64,000 nucleotides of DNA from Diadema setosum (GCF_964275005.1 NC_092686.1:17746547-17810546); one strand, 5' to 3'. Numbered from the stretch's first letter, positions 47,498 to 59,781 are shown. The notes: generated by a model not told the origin, from the letters alone. Numbers and translations are program-made.

Positions 47498-48943
47498 ATG
47501 GATACTGAATCTGAACTTGTCAGCAGAATACAAGCAATTACTATTTCGCCAAGTATTACCACTGATGACGTAAGGAAGGCTCAGTTACAAGACAGAGACA
47601 TAAAGCATATTTTGAGGTGGAAAGAAGAGAGAACAGAAAGACCAGCATGGACAGAAGTGTCAAGACTTTCGTCAGCTGTTAAGTCATACTGGGTAAACTG
47701 GACTCTACTAGATGTTCGAGATGGAATTCTCATGCGCAGGTGGGAATCAGAAGATGGTAAAGAAGTTAAGTGGAAGACTGTACTTCCACGCGCACTGCGA
47801 CAAACAGTACTCAATGAACTTCATGGCTCGAACACAGCATGTCATCTGGGAGTAAACAAGTTACTACATAAAGTGCAGCAACGCTATTATTGGGTCGGCT
47901 TGTCTGCAGATGTTAGGTCAACAGTTCGAGAGTGTGTAGTTTGTGCAAGACTTAAGAATCCCCCAAAGAGATCAAGAGCCCCATTACAGACATATGCAGT
48001 AGGTGCACCCCTTGAAAGGGTAGCGATGGACATTTTGGGACCACTTCCAGAGACAGATCGTGGTAATCGATATGTACCTGTGGTTGGAGACTATTTTACT
48101 AAATGGATCGAGTCGTACCCTCTCCCCAACCAAGAAGCAGAAACAGTGGCCCGAGTATTTGTTGAAGAATTTGTATGCAGATTTGGAGTGCCTAAAGAAT
48201 TGCATACCGATCAAGGAAGAAATTTTGAGTCTGCTCTGATGGGAGAAGTATGTAAACTCCTTGGAATCAAGAAGACTAGAACATCTCCACTACATCCTCA
48301 GAGTGATGGCTTCATCGAGAGATTCAACCGTACTTTGCTTACCATGGTTGCATCTATCCTCGACGTGGACCGGAACCAAACCGACTGGGATGAACGAATT
48401 CCATATGCTATGCTAGCATACCGCACCTCCGTGCAAGAGTCTACCAGCGAATCTCCAGTCATGATGATGTTGGGCCGAGATATCACACTGCCAGTGGATA
48501 TCACCATCAGTCAACCTACGTCAGAAGAAACGGAGAGAGACGATTACGCACAACATCTCAGAGATAAACTAAACGATGTGCATGAGATTGCTCGACAAAA
48601 GCTGGCGCTAGCTCACAATAAGCAGGCAAAGCAATATGATCGCAACACTCTACTGGTACAATACAAAGTAGGCGATTGGGTTTGGCTGTATCACGTACTA
48701 AGAAAGAGGGGAGTATGTCCAAAGCTTCTTCCCAAGTGGACGGGACCATTCATGATCACACACAAATTATCAGATGTGGTGTACAGAATCCAAGAATCGA
48801 GCAGATCCAAGCCCAAGGTTATTCATGTTGATCGGTTGAAGCCTTATCATGGTCCTCCCCGAGTTAACTGGCTCAATGCAACACCCCGCAGACGTAACCC
48901 ATCAAGAAGTAGGCATGCCCCAAGACGATTAATTGAAGATTAA
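47498..48943 (+). CDS. pol: Integrase of the LTR element
   Basis: 481 aa. The HHCC zinc-binding part has His109, His116 and CVVC near 147-150. The DDE core is present: Asp178 (MDILGPLP), Asp238 (HTDQGRNFES) and Glu274 (DGFIERFNRT), with the D-35-E spacing of retroviral-type integrases. A GPY/F-like module (WTGPFMITHKL) and VIHVDRLKPYHG follow. No chromodomain is evident; the C-terminus is Arg/Pro-rich. It is carried on its own ORF after the RT-RNase H ORF. Confidence 0.92.
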   Translation: MDTESELVSRIQAITISPSITTDDVRKAQLQDRDIKHILRWKEERTERPAWTEVSRLSSAVKSYWVNWTLLDVRDGILMRRWESEDGKEVKWKTVLPRALRQTVLNELHGSNTACHLGVNKLLHKVQQRYYWVGLSADVRSTVRECVVCARLKNPPKRSRAPLQTYAVGAPLERVAMDILGPLPETDRGNRYVPVVGDYFTKWIESYPLPNQEAETVARVFVEEFVCRFGVPKELHTDQGRNFESALMGEVCKLLGIKKTRTSPLHPQSDGFIERFNRTLLTMVASILDVDRNQTDWDERIPYAMLAYRTSVQESTSESPVMMMLGRDITLPVDITISQPTSEETERDDYAQHLRDKLNDVHEIARQKLALAHNKQAKQYDRNTLLVQYKVGDWVWLYHVLRKRGVCPKLLPKWTGPFMITHKLSDVVYRIQESSRSKPKVIHVDRLKPYHGPPRVNWLNATPRRRNPSRSRHAPRRLIED

Positions 48944-48992
48944 TAATACAATGTTAGCCCGTCATGGTATATTTCTTGTTTTTTTTATATAG

Positions 48993-49973
48993 ATGTTGCA
49001 GTGTACAATATGCCGTGAGGATAAGCCATCCATGACGTCGCTTCTGACACATATGCATCTAATACATAACACAACGTTAACCCTAGAGTGCCGATACTGC
49101 AGTTATGAATCACGGGGACGCCCCGAATTCAGCCGGCATTATCAGCGACAACACCCTGGACATAGGCAGGAGGCGGGATATGCTGATTATAAGGTGGCAA
49201 CGAGAAGATTCATGGAAAAGGAGTTGGAAGAGGAGGAGAGGCGAAAGAGGAGACAGAGGGACGAGAGACGTAGCGAGGAGAGAAAGGACAGAAGGAAAGA
49301 CGGGAAGGTGGATGAGCGAAGAGGTGGAGAAAGAGAAAGGGACGGAGGAAAGGCGAATGAGAAGCGAGACAGGCTGAGAGATGACAGAAAGAAGAATGCG
49401 AAGACGGAGGAGAGAAAGAAGGAAGAAAAGAAAGTAGATGAACGTCGAGGTGGAGAAAAGGAGAGGGATGGTGCAAAGCCGGAGGAGAAGCAAGGTCGGG
49501 AAGGAGAGAAAGCTGGGGAGAAGCGAGAGGACAGAAAGGAGAAACAAGGTCGTGATGAGGAGAAGGCTGAAAAGGTTGCTGAAAAGGAAAGCAGAAAGAG
49601 AAGTGCTGAAGTTGCAAACCTGCCATCCATCAGTCTTGGTCTGGACAACGACGAGAAAAGCCTCACCGCGTCAGAGACACCACCACGGTCACCAGCATTG
49701 TCGGTGTCGTCATCCTCATCGAGCGATGCATCTTCAGTTTCTCCAGCAGCATCATCAGTAGGGTCGGTAGTTCCTGATGAGAAGACGTCGGACATGGACG
49801 TTGAACAGGCGGGAGAGGACGGGATGATCCAAATCACGTTGAAAAAGCCACGTACCGGCACACTTCGCCTGAGTCGGTTGGTCGTCGAAACCGAATGGTA
49901 TACGCACGCAAATGGGAAGGAACTGCTGCAAGAGAGAAAAGTGTTAACCAGATACTTTCACCATGAGCCGTAG
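48993..49973 (+). CDS. Extra ORF of the LTR element: two C2H2 zinc fingers plus charged coiled region
   Basis: 326 aa, in the place where some Ty3/gypsy elements have env. Finger 1 is CTIC-x12-H-x4-H (residues about 4-25) and finger 2 is CRYC-x12-H-x4-H (about 33-54). Residues about 70-215 are Lys/Arg/Glu/Asp-rich, with an internal duplication of KVDERRGGE-ERDG and its flanks, probably a single charged helix or disordered. A Ser-rich stretch (about 235-260) precedes a compact C-terminal segment (about 277-326) with LRLSRLVVETEWYTHANGKE. No signal peptide or membrane segment is seen, so it is not an envelope protein. I do not know its function; nucleic-acid binding is an inference from the fingers. 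Confidence 0.75.
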   Translation: MLQCTICREDKPSMTSLLTHMHLIHNTTLTLECRYCSYESRGRPEFSRHYQRQHPGHRQEAGYADYKVATRRFMEKELEEEERRKRRQRDERRSEERKDRRKDGKVDERRGGERERDGGKANEKRDRLRDDRKKNAKTEERKKEEKKVDERRGGEKERDGAKPEEKQGREGEKAGEKREDRKEKQGRDEEKAEKVAEKESRKRSAEVANLPSISLGLDNDEKSLTASETPPRSPALSVSSSSSSDASSVSPAASSVGSVVPDEKTSDMDVEQAGEDGMIQITLKKPRTGTLRLSRLVVETEWYTHANGKELLQERKVLTRYFHHEP

Positions 49974-50754
49974 GAGAGTTTGCCCGACTCTTCATCTGTA
50001 AAAAGTGTAGAATAGAGCGTTGGCTGTATCAGTATTGTTCTAGTTCAAAGTGTAATATAGTGTGTATAGTTATCGTATATGGATACAGAAGTACAATTAC
50101 ATTCACTGTATCGTATACAGTGAAATCTGTGAAGTTTTAGAAGAACGGTACGTATTTGCAGGTGTTTTAGTCAAGGTGAATAAGTTTGAGTAGTTGTATA
50201 TGGCAGGAGCATCCATAAATAATTAATGCACATTAGAGTGGTACAGTGTATGTGCACGCATGTGTTTCAAGTTATGTGTATAAATCTGTGTAATGGTTGT
50301 ATATCGTAAGAACATCCATAGATAGATAGCACAGATTATCTGAATGAGAGCAATAAGATTCTGCTTGCAATCCAAGTGGCGAATTATTAGAACAGATTAT
50401 AACTGTATGCATGTGCACATACAGTATGTGTTTTAACTGATGTGTATACATCTGAGCTACAGTTATGTACAGTGAGAACATTTATTGGAATATTCATACA
50501 ATGTAGCACAGATTAAAGGTACAAAGAATTATATGTCATGTATATCTCTGCAAGGAATAGATATTGCAAATGAAGTTTGGAGGATATTTGCACACTCCAT
50601 AATACGAGTACACACATCAATTTGGAGTGAGGAGTTGATAATTTTACAATGTATAATGTGTACATACTGTGTAAATAAGGTAGTGTATAATAAGTAATGA
50701 GTATAATGAGTATTAATAATCTAAGTGTCCTACGATCGCTGGGACAGCGATTAC
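49974..50754 (+). other. 3' noncoding region of the LTR element with degenerate repeats
   Basis: Weak direct repeats share ATGTGTATA-ATCTG, then GAACATCCATAGATA-like and GTAGCACAGATTA blocks. Copies end near 50335 and 50515, with a partial third copy near 50190. No coding frame. Confidence 0.5.
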
Positions 50755-50756
50755 GT

Positions 50757-50765
50757 GGAGGGGGA
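50757..50765 (+). other. Polypurine tract of the LTR element
   Basis: GGAGGGGGA just ahead of CAA and the 3' LTR start at 50769, where plus-strand synthesis would be primed. Confidence 0.7.
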
Positions 50766-50768
50766 CAA

Positions 50769-53700
50769 TGTGGCAAATGTGGCTCTTAATTTTTTTTGTG
50801 TGTGTAGATTACTTCTATTTTCCCCACTCCGTTCGTGTAGTACGGTGTATGCACTTTTCTTTCACGGTAGACTTTAACAAATTTCACATACACTATTTTT
50901 TATATGTGGGACTATAATAGTGATGAATGTTTAGAATGATGGCGAGGTTATACTTACTTTGACGCTTTAAATCCCGCTATGGTTTGATATGACATGGAGA
51001 TCTTTTCAGAAAGGTGATAATTTCCGGATATTCCAAGTATATTGATGAGAAATTGCTACGGTTTTAGCGATTTTACTGTGTTAGACGCTGCACGAGTGAT
51101 CGTGGCAGCTTAGTTCAAAATCACGCTCTTTCCCGCTGCGTATGCGTGATCGTACTTTTAGCCAATGAACGCTGCGTATTATCATAGTTGTCAAGAGAGG
51201 GCGTGGCTTAGGTTCCTTTTATCACTGGAGGACAGGGTTGGCCCCTGGATAAACCCTGGATAGCCCCAATAATAAACCTTGAAACCCGTCACATAATTAT
51301 GGTATAAATAGGAGGAGCAGAAGATGAGATTTTGCAATTTTCATCAGCTGATTTCCAGTTCATCTCAGAAGATTGTTCCCCCCCCCCCTCTCTTTTGCTG
51401 AGTTATCCGTACAAGAGCCAAAGTAAGTATAAGTTGTCATCGAACATTATTATAACAGAATATTTGCAAGTATGTTTAGGTTAGTTGATAGAGGTCTTGA
51501 TGACCTAATAAATGAGATGAAGATGTTTATATTTGGTCTTGATGACCTTGGAAAGGAGTTCATGGATGTTGATGGTAGCGGTCTTGATGACCATTAACTT
51601 TGAACTGGTGATGATGTATAGATTCTGTGAATGTTTCAAGTTTACTTGATTCAATATGATACAATGTTTTTAGTATTAGAAGAGAGGGAGATATATAGAT
51701 ATGACAAGTCAATACTGCATTCTAAAATGATGCCATGAAAGCTATATTTTTGTTTCATGTCCCACGTAATGTGATTTCCAAGGCGAGAGTCAGTTTCGAT
51801 ACATGCGCTTTTATACTGGCTATATAATTCCAAATCTTATGCGCGGCTGTAAATTAAACATGGTTCAGGTCAAACTGACAGGTAGGCCAACTGTTAGTGG
51901 CGGCCGTGTTTCTTGGTCCATATTCGAGTCAAGGAGATCACAGTACGAGATTTATGTCTAGAATGTTTAACAAACAAATTAGCAGAAAGAGCAGAACAAG
52001 CAAAATGGTTCATCAGACTTTATGTTTTCTTCACATTTTATTGACAACAAACAGCACAGTAACCATGTGGAGGCATAGACGATGGAGGGTTAGGGGTGTT
52101 ACGTAAATGTTTGAATCTTTTGGCAATGTACCATAAAATACAAAAATGAATCCTCAATAACATTATGGTACATTTTCTGACGTTACTACGTCAAGCAATC
52201 ACATGCCAGAGTATCTCATTAGTAGGACATGTATATACAAGAATGTAATTTGAAATTGTATATTGCATAGACGATATAGATTAGTTTTACTAGAAGCAAA
52301 TTTTCTGTGTATTGAGAGTACATAGTACTCGGTACTTGTCATTGGAAGATGACAGTGATAGGATGTCAATGATGAGGCAGTGATATATTCAGTTACCCCC
52401 CCCCCCCCGACCTTTACCAATATCCCGACTTATTACGTTGTACGTGGACAACTGTTCATCGTGAAGTAACAATCCTGAACAAGGAACGTTACTCGTGTCA
52501 ATGGTGGAGCTACCATGTGTCTCATCTACCGTCTACCTGGCTTTAGCACGTCTGATTTAGTACTTGTCATATGATAACAATCCTGAACAAGGAACGTTAT
52601 TCGTACCGGTGCAGAGTTTCTATCCCGCGTACACAAGCATCCATCGAATAGTCCTCATGTTTATACATAACAATCCTGAATAAGGAACGTTATTTGTACC
52701 TGGCGTCAGAGTTACGGTATCTCATCTAGTAAGCAGTGTTCATCATTCTTACATAACAATCCTGAACAAGGAACATTATCTGTACCGGTGTAGAGTTCTC
52801 TCATCTGACAAAGCCGCTGGTCAACATGCATCGTACGGTGACAATCTTGTGTAAAGAACGTCACGTGCACCAACGCAGAGCTGTACCTGACTTGTGCATT
52901 TTATTGAAATCCCTTTTATTAGGTACCACTGTCTTCGTTAAGAAACCTTTTGACTTTTACCTATGACTGAATTGACTTTCTCATGTTAAGATGAGAAATT
53001 GATGACAGATGATGTAGTCATCCAAGTATTCCCCCCCCCCTCCCCTTATACATTTTGAGAGCATTGACTCTAGTCGTACTTGTAGTATTGTTAGGGATCT
53101 ATTCATTGAATAGTGCGGAATTGAAATGTGACTCATAATAAAACTATAGTGTGAAGGATTATTATAATGACTTCTGTTCCTGACATACAAGGTTTTACGT
53201 GTATCACCAAAGGTGAAGAATATTTTGAATTGTCATGGACCAGGTTGAACACAGAACGTTGTGCTAGGAATAAGCCCCTATAAGTGAGCAACATAGGAGG
53301 TAAAATCTCGAGGCTGTGTTTGCTTAGGAGAACGTATAAAATACTGGTAGTTGTATCAGATCAAAGGAACGACTGATAAACTCATAATAGTATTGGGCAG
53401 GAAGAGTGCCAGTTCGAATCCCAGTAGAGACGGTGGAGTGGTCGGGTACGAGTGGAGGAACGTAATATTATTTTCGGAGAACCGGTTAACTAGGCGCAGG
53501 CGCTTAAGTTGGAGAGAGAAGGTTTTGAAGAGTTATAGAGAAACTACCCTAGTCACTATGACAGAATTGTTCGGAAGACCGACGAGTATATGTAATAGGC
53601 CCCTCGGAGCACAGCAATGGTTATGAAGGATAGATACAACTTAGGTGAGAGTCACAAGCCCAAATGTTGAATGTGTCATTATTTACATGTGTATGTACAA

Positions 53701-54908
53701 GTATTAGTATATGATTTTGATATCATTTCTCTAAGTTTCATAGAGCCGAGTCACAACCGCACATAGGATAAAATAAAGTAGGTATTAAGTAAGTAAGTAA
53801 GACTATGCTGTTGTACATACGCTACGATTGTAAATACGTTAATAAAGCACACTTGCATTGGATTGAGATTTACTCAAATTTTCCAGTTTCCAAAACAGAC
53901 AATTTTATCACTGTACTTGCCTGGTCATGATGTGAGTGTGGTTGTACGGACGTGTGAGTCGAGAAGTCCGTGTCTTGTATTGTGTCAGTTGTATTGAATG
54001 CAAGATGTAAAAGCATGAGTAGTTAGAGTACTATTGGTCTAGTTCAAGTACGTATCGTAACAGTTAATAGTAATCTTTAGTACAAACGTTCGCCTTCAAC
54101 GAACGGCCCCCCCATCGAAGTTTTGGATGCCTTGTCACGTTACATGAGGAGGTTGTTGGTTAGAAACTAAGGAAATTCTACACAATAGAGGAAAATAAGG
54201 GGAGTTGTCCGAGTGTGTGTTTGATTGGCGATGTGTGACGATGGTGATCAGACTGCTCGATGTTCAAGCACGTGTGTACATATCATGTGTGCATGAATGC
54301 GTGTGTGCATCTCGAGCATGTTCTGTTGAGTCTAATGACTTTTGCACGGTGAACAAATAGCTATCATAGAACGTCAGATCGTGGTTGTCAACATTTACAA
54401 CTTCTTAGAAACAGAACTCACCATTAACTTGAACAGATACCCCTGCAAATTTTCAATGAATGGCCGAAATATGGTGAATTAGCTCAGAAGTTTGGCACCA
54501 GGACAGAGTTAACCGTTGCAGGCTCACACAGTCACGGATACAGATCGCAGAATGAATACGTAGCACATGTATTAAAGGGCGCCAGCTCTAGCCAATGAGA
54601 GCACTTGTAGGATTGAAAGAGGTTGTGTTGAGTTTGGCGTTTGGCTATTGGTTGAGCCTGCAGTTGCTATTCTAGCTGAATGACAACCCCCCCCCCCCCC
54701 CCCCTTTTTGTATTTGACTTCCTCGAAGTTTCTTTGCGTTATATTGATTGACATTCACAGGTTGTCATTCGATAAGGGTTCATACCCCTGAAAAGTATGT
54801 GGTGGCAGCAAGTTACGAAAGGAGGTTTATTAATGGTTTGGGTGGCTCATTAGAGAGTTTATTTCTTAAATAGGGGCCAACGAACCCCACCCCCCTCCTC
54901 GCGTCACA
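50769..54908 (+). repeat. 3' LTR, 4140 bp
   Basis: A copy of the 5' LTR. Reading the two side by side I found only different lengths in four poly-C runs (10 vs 11, 17 vs 13, 11 vs 10, 11 vs 18) and no substitutions. All internal signals (TATA 51303, palindromes, hairpins from 52465) are repeated. Confidence 0.92.
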
Positions 54909-54912
54909 ATAT

Positions 54913-55033
54913 GCATGCAGACGAATTTAACCTTCGGAAATACCGACCACATGTAGTTTCCGGATTAATGAACCTTTGGAATACTGAACCTTATTTATTT
55001 TTCAGATTAACGAACTTTCGGAGTAAGGAACTC
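54913..55033. repeat. Right half of the TTCGGAATAACGAA-type repeat, B-C spacer
   Basis: Continues, after the LTR element, the repeat whose left half is at 39384-39570. Same inverted units as 33240-33345. Confidence 0.65.
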
Positions 55034-55085
55034 TAATGTACTGAAGATGATGTGACGTAACGTGTCCCACGATTACGAGTCCAGG

Positions 55086-55241
55086 GCCCCATTTCATAAA
55101 AGATGTTAGGATATAAACTCTTGCTGGAATGGTAACTTCCCATAGCAACAGCCAATCAGGAAGCTGGATTCTTGTTGTTACTATGACAATTGACATTCCA
55201 GCAAGAATTGCTATCATAATAAGCTTTCTATAAAATGGGGC
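55086..55241. mobile_element. Fold-back MITE, copy in unit C
   Basis: Same 5-bp CCAGG duplication (55081-55085 and 55242-55246) and same ends as the element at 33397, so it was copied with the unit, not inserted anew. Confidence 0.8.
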
Positions 55242-56023
55242 CCAGGTCCTGAGATCCTTACGTTAACCATCCCAGGACGTTTACGTCTGTGCAATGCACG
55301 TCGGTCGGCGTTTCCAGGGTTAGCTGAGAATCATCTGTACACGCACCTGTACACGATACATGTATATCTATATTCACGAGTCCTACATCAGTCCCTTTGT
55401 ATACACTCTACGTACGAAACAATTTCACCCGAAATCGCATCGATTAGGCTGAAAGAAGTTATAACACTATTAAACAGAAAATGACCGGCAAGAGAGAGGT
55501 TCAGTATATACTACAATCAATACACCCAAACGAGCTTGCTGTCGAAAATTCTTCCAATATCCACCAGGAAATTTGAAAAAAAAAATTCACAGATAATGAG
55601 CTATCTGTCTTCGACAATGAAAGATAGTTCAGTTAACAAAAGCAGACACAAAAAGAAGATATCCAGAGGAACAGCTTCTGTATCCATTTTTTTTTTTTTT
55701 TTTTGGTTCTTTTTTTTTGGGGGGGGGGCGGGAAAGAAACTGAAAGTAGTGATCACTTTGAGTAAAAGAGCATTCTTCACGTTTCAGGTTAAATATTAAA
55801 GAGAGGTATTTCGTCGGATTCAGCTGAGAATTAAACAAGGAAATAATAAGCAATATCAGCACATTTGTTTATGGATTTAGATTATCTTACCTACAAAGCT
55901 TCAATGCGATATGGATGCACTTGCATAGACCTCGTACAGTCCAGTCAATACGCACGAAGTATTGTTGCGTCATGAAATATGTTGGGGTTGCCTTGTAAAG
56001 CATTAGCGTGTATGTGTAGCTTA

Positions 56024-56247
56024 CGCGTTTTTAGGAGACGGCGATTGGCTGAAAGTTGCTCACGCTACAGTGCGCAATGCTAGGTTACGAGTTGGTCTTG
56101 TGTCAACAAAAAATCCTTCACTCTTTCCTTGTGAGCTTCTGAGTAACGATCGTTATTACAGTTGTTCTCCTTCCGAGCTTTCCGAATTGGCAGATATTCG
56201 AAGAAATTTGACATATAGCTATTGGTTTTGACCTAGGCAGATCAATA
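56024..56247 (+). promoter_or_regulatory. Kinase copy C promoter and 5' UTR exon
   Basis: Inverted CCAAT at 56044-56048, donor GTAAGT at 56248, acceptor ending at 56489. As in A and B. Confidence 0.5.
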
Positions 56248-56492
56248 GTAAGTTCTGTTTTGTAGATTATTATGGAATTTGTCGAAACAATCGTTCAGTA
56301 CCTATGTATCTATCCATATATTATTATACCTATTTTCAAATGATAAAAGAATACATGGATTTATAGCAAGACACAAATATATTACAGTGTATGACTCTAA
56401 AGGGTTTGGTAGATATAATGTCATTATTCATTAAATTGATATTAACGTATATACCATACTTGTAATTATTTTGTTTCTGGTTATGCCAGGCT

Positions 56493-59400
56493 ATGTCAGA
56501 TATTCAAGCTGTGTCTACGGACGGAGCTTTGTCGGCTCAGAAACAGCGCAGAGCCAAGTGGCTGGCTAAACAAAGCAGCGGCTGGCTCTCGGGCCGGCAT
56601 CCGACCATGCTGCCGAGATACTCCAAGCCATCAAGATTGTCAACGAACGGGGTGACAAAACTACCCCTTGTGATGACGTGCAGATCGAGGGCGACTCATC
56701 GGCAGTACAAGAGACCGTGGCGTCGGTAATGGTGTCTGCCCACGGAGATGACGTTGCCTCGACCACAGAACTTACTACCGCTTCCACAGTCGAAGCGGTC
56801 CCTGAAAATGTTGTCGTCGACCAGAATGTTGAGATCGACGACAATGAGGCGACAGTGTTACCAACAACAGATGTGCCCATACAGTGCCAAATAACGTCGG
56901 GAGACAGCCAGGTAGAATTTCACTTTGTTTTAACTTGTCCATGCCTTTCAGTGCTCATTTCTCATTGCTGATGTCAAACATAATATAGTAAAAATAATAC
57001 GATGCAATGAATCAATATGAAACACGATTTTGCCAGAAGGGTTTGTTTTCAGATGAGATCTGCGTTTTGTTTTGTTTTGTTTGACTTTGTTATTGTCTTT
57101 TGAGGGCGTCTCTATAGAAGTGAGAAAAAAATAAGTATGAACATGTCTTCGTATGTTTCGTTTCCTTCGCACAGCAATGTCATCTTTTCTTATTGATGAA
57201 GACACGAAAATGAGAAGCTTATGTCTAAACACGATTGTATATCATTTGGAATTTGCAGGCTTCTGACAAAACTGAAGCGCCGTCTTCCTTTCCACCTGCG
57301 ACATCTTTGGACCTCCTTTCGGAAATTCACGAAATCTTCCCTCTTCTACAAGACATTCCTGGCTCCAACAAGGAAACTGGTAGCCAGCGCAGTCCTGTTT
57401 CATGCAGTCAAAGTACTGAACCTGAACAGGTGAATATCTGTTATCTTAATCATAGCCAGTTCCTAACATTGTTTATCATATTATTGACGAAAATAAAGTT
57501 TACCGCGAGATTATTAAATACTTCATACGCACAGGACAATAATACTGGATTCATATTTACACATTGTCAGAATAAGAGTAATCCCTTCATGATTTAGTTT
57601 AGACAGGTGAAGGACATGAAAACAACAACAACAGCAACAACAACACCAACAGCAAAAACAAAAGTCCGACATAAGAAAGACGCGGCGGGTCTTTTCTGCC
57701 AGCGCCCTAAAACACCATGAGGCAATGATAATATTCTGTGTCAAATGAGACTGTCCTCACAGTTCTGATTTCGACTTCCATTTTTCGTTACAGGATATCC
57801 ATTCTGTTGATGAAAATACACCGTCGAGCATGAGTGAAAATTCTGCAATGACATCTCAAAGGTAAGTAATTCTTTCATGCATTATCTTTATTAAGGTATA
57901 CAGCGGTTTGATGTTACATATTATTCTGTGGTTAATTTTGTTCCTTAACGATATGCAAAGTCACCTTTACAATCGGTTGACAATCAAAACTGTGAAGTCA
58001 AAAGATGCAGTGGAAGTCATTTCTTCAAAACAAGTATAGCATACCTGCTGTAATGTAGTGACACACTTTTATTACTTTTTTATTTGTCTTTCGTTCCACT
58101 CAAGTAATTTCAAGTATAATGTATCTTTTGCTCATTGTGACTTTTCATCACGGCAGGTATCCGACAGAGAGCTCTCCAAGCAGTCAAAACGTTGACGAAG
58201 TTGTCGTTAACATGCTGCAAGAAAAGGTCAAGTGTCCATCACTGACTTTTGATGACCTTTTGACTTTCAACTGCGGCCACAGCGTGTCGGTAAGTCCTTC
58301 GTAATCATTCCCGCAAACGTTTTTAAAATGAGAGAACGCAAGTTTTCATCAATCTTCTTTTCAGTTGCAAGCAATTACATACAAAAGTTGTAATATGTAT
58401 ATCTCGCCAGCAAATTATGAGATTATGTATACGCGCAATGTTTTTCTCTCTTTTTGCAATTTCAGAACATGAACAGTCTACTTGAGATTGGTCGTGGTAG
58501 CTACGGCCGTGTTCTCCTAGCCCGACACAGCAAAACATCAACTCCCGTAGCCATCAAAGAGCCCTTTCGATCCAACAACCATGCCTCACCAGGCGAACTG
58601 GTGGACGAACTTAAAGAGACAAGAAGGCGAGCCAACAAGGAGGCTCTCGTTCACCAGCTTCTCTCGGACAGTCCATACTTCCCCCGTTTCTTGGGAACAC
58701 TTGACAATGGCAACGACCTCTGTCTGGGAGTGCAGTTTGTTGGAGACAGTGAAACGGGACTCAGCTATCCACTTCTCAACCCACCTCCTCTCTCAACCAA
58801 GGACGGCCTCAACATCGCCGAGGACGTCGTCAGGGGCATGATGGAGCTCCATGAGAACGGACTCCTCCATAACGACATGAAAAGCGACAACGTCCTTCTT
58901 GAACGCCGAGGAGGTAGCTATCGCGGCGTTATCATCGACTTTGGCATGGTGTCATCGATGACCTCCCCACTTCAAATGTCGGGTCTCCCGGAAGCCGTCA
59001 AGTTTGCCTACCTGCAGGGGGAAGAAGCGGACTATCTTGCCCCCGAAATCGTGCTCGACGAGGAAAAGACATCGGTTCACTCAGACACCTTTTCACTAGG
59101 TGTCATCTTGATGGATATCGCACAGGTGCTGGACGGTAAGTTTTGCATTAGTTTTCTCGACACTTGATCATTTCTGGTCAACTATCTCTGATTCGCCAGT
59201 TTGCGATTATGACGTATTTTCCCATAGATAATTTCAAGACTAACTCTGATAAACTGGTAATCACCGGTAATTTCCTGAATCAAGTCACAGCTCAATGAGG
59301 ATGTTGAATCTTAATCGTATCAAAAATAATTTCTGATCGTCTAACTGGCATCCGTCTAAGTCATATCGTTTTTATGTTCGAGGCATTATATCGTTATTTC

Positions 59401-59717
59401 TAATCTATACGAAGACAAAAAAATTGCCCAGGGTTTTGTCATTAATTTTGTGCAATTTCAATAAATAACACTTATATGCATCGATAGATCCCTTACAGAA
59501 TGAATCATAGTATATCTTATATCTTTTATTCACTCGCCTTACAGATTCACGATCTCCAACCGTTCAGAAACTCTCTTCCCTCGGCATGAGATGCAGAACG
59601 AGAAACCCAGAATCCCGTCCGAGTCTCACTACAATTCTCAAGGAAATCAGCGAGCTGAAAAGACGGTACAAACGGCCACCTTTCTGGAAGCGCCTTTTCA
59701 AGAAACTGCGAAAATAA
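56493..59717 (+). CDS. Kinase copy C: HND-type kinase with a frameshift in the first coding exon
   Basis: Exons by homology are 56493-56911, 57259-57429, 57794-57861, 58157-58289, 58466-59135 and 59545-59717. The first coding exon is one base shorter than in B (a base lost near 56572, about codon 27), so the annotated start leads to a 78-residue product. The Met24 codon usable in D is Leu here. The next in-frame ATG (56729, equivalent to Met80 of A) would restore the reading into an otherwise open frame. The kinase exon is fully open, with glycine loop, VAIK, HND, DFG and APE, and the last exon and basic tail are intact. It is either a recent pseudogene or a gene with a shortened N-terminus. 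Confidence 0.7.
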
Positions 59718-59781
59718 AAGCCTATATCAGACTTGCAGCTGACATTTAGGGGTCAAACGATCTTACCTTGTAAATATTGTA

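Larger units (their letters stand above)
39585..54908 (+). mobile_element. Ty3/gypsy-type LTR retrotransposon, 15.3 kb, young, near whole
   Basis: It is bounded by two LTRs of about 4.14 kb starting TG and ending CA, with a 4-bp target duplication ATAT (39581-39584 and 54909-54912). The empty site is visible in the A-B and C-D spacers. The order is LTR, tRNA-Leu primer site, Gag, protease-RT-RNase H, integrase, a zinc-finger ORF, polypurine tract, LTR. Integrase following RNase H places it in Metaviridae (Ty3/gypsy). I saw only poly-C length differences between the LTRs, so it is a recent insertion. It looks near whole, with at most one interruption that I could suspect. No envelope-like protein is present. 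Confidence 0.93.

Noticed and set aside
49110-49861. Minus-strand ORFs (145, 138 and 224 aa) across the zinc-finger ORF
   Set aside because: Mirror the charged repeat region and give Ser/Leu/Phe/Pro low complexity.
48993-49973. Envelope gene for the LTR element
   Set aside because: No signal peptide, membrane segment or glycoprotein features; the zinc fingers and charged repeats point elsewhere.
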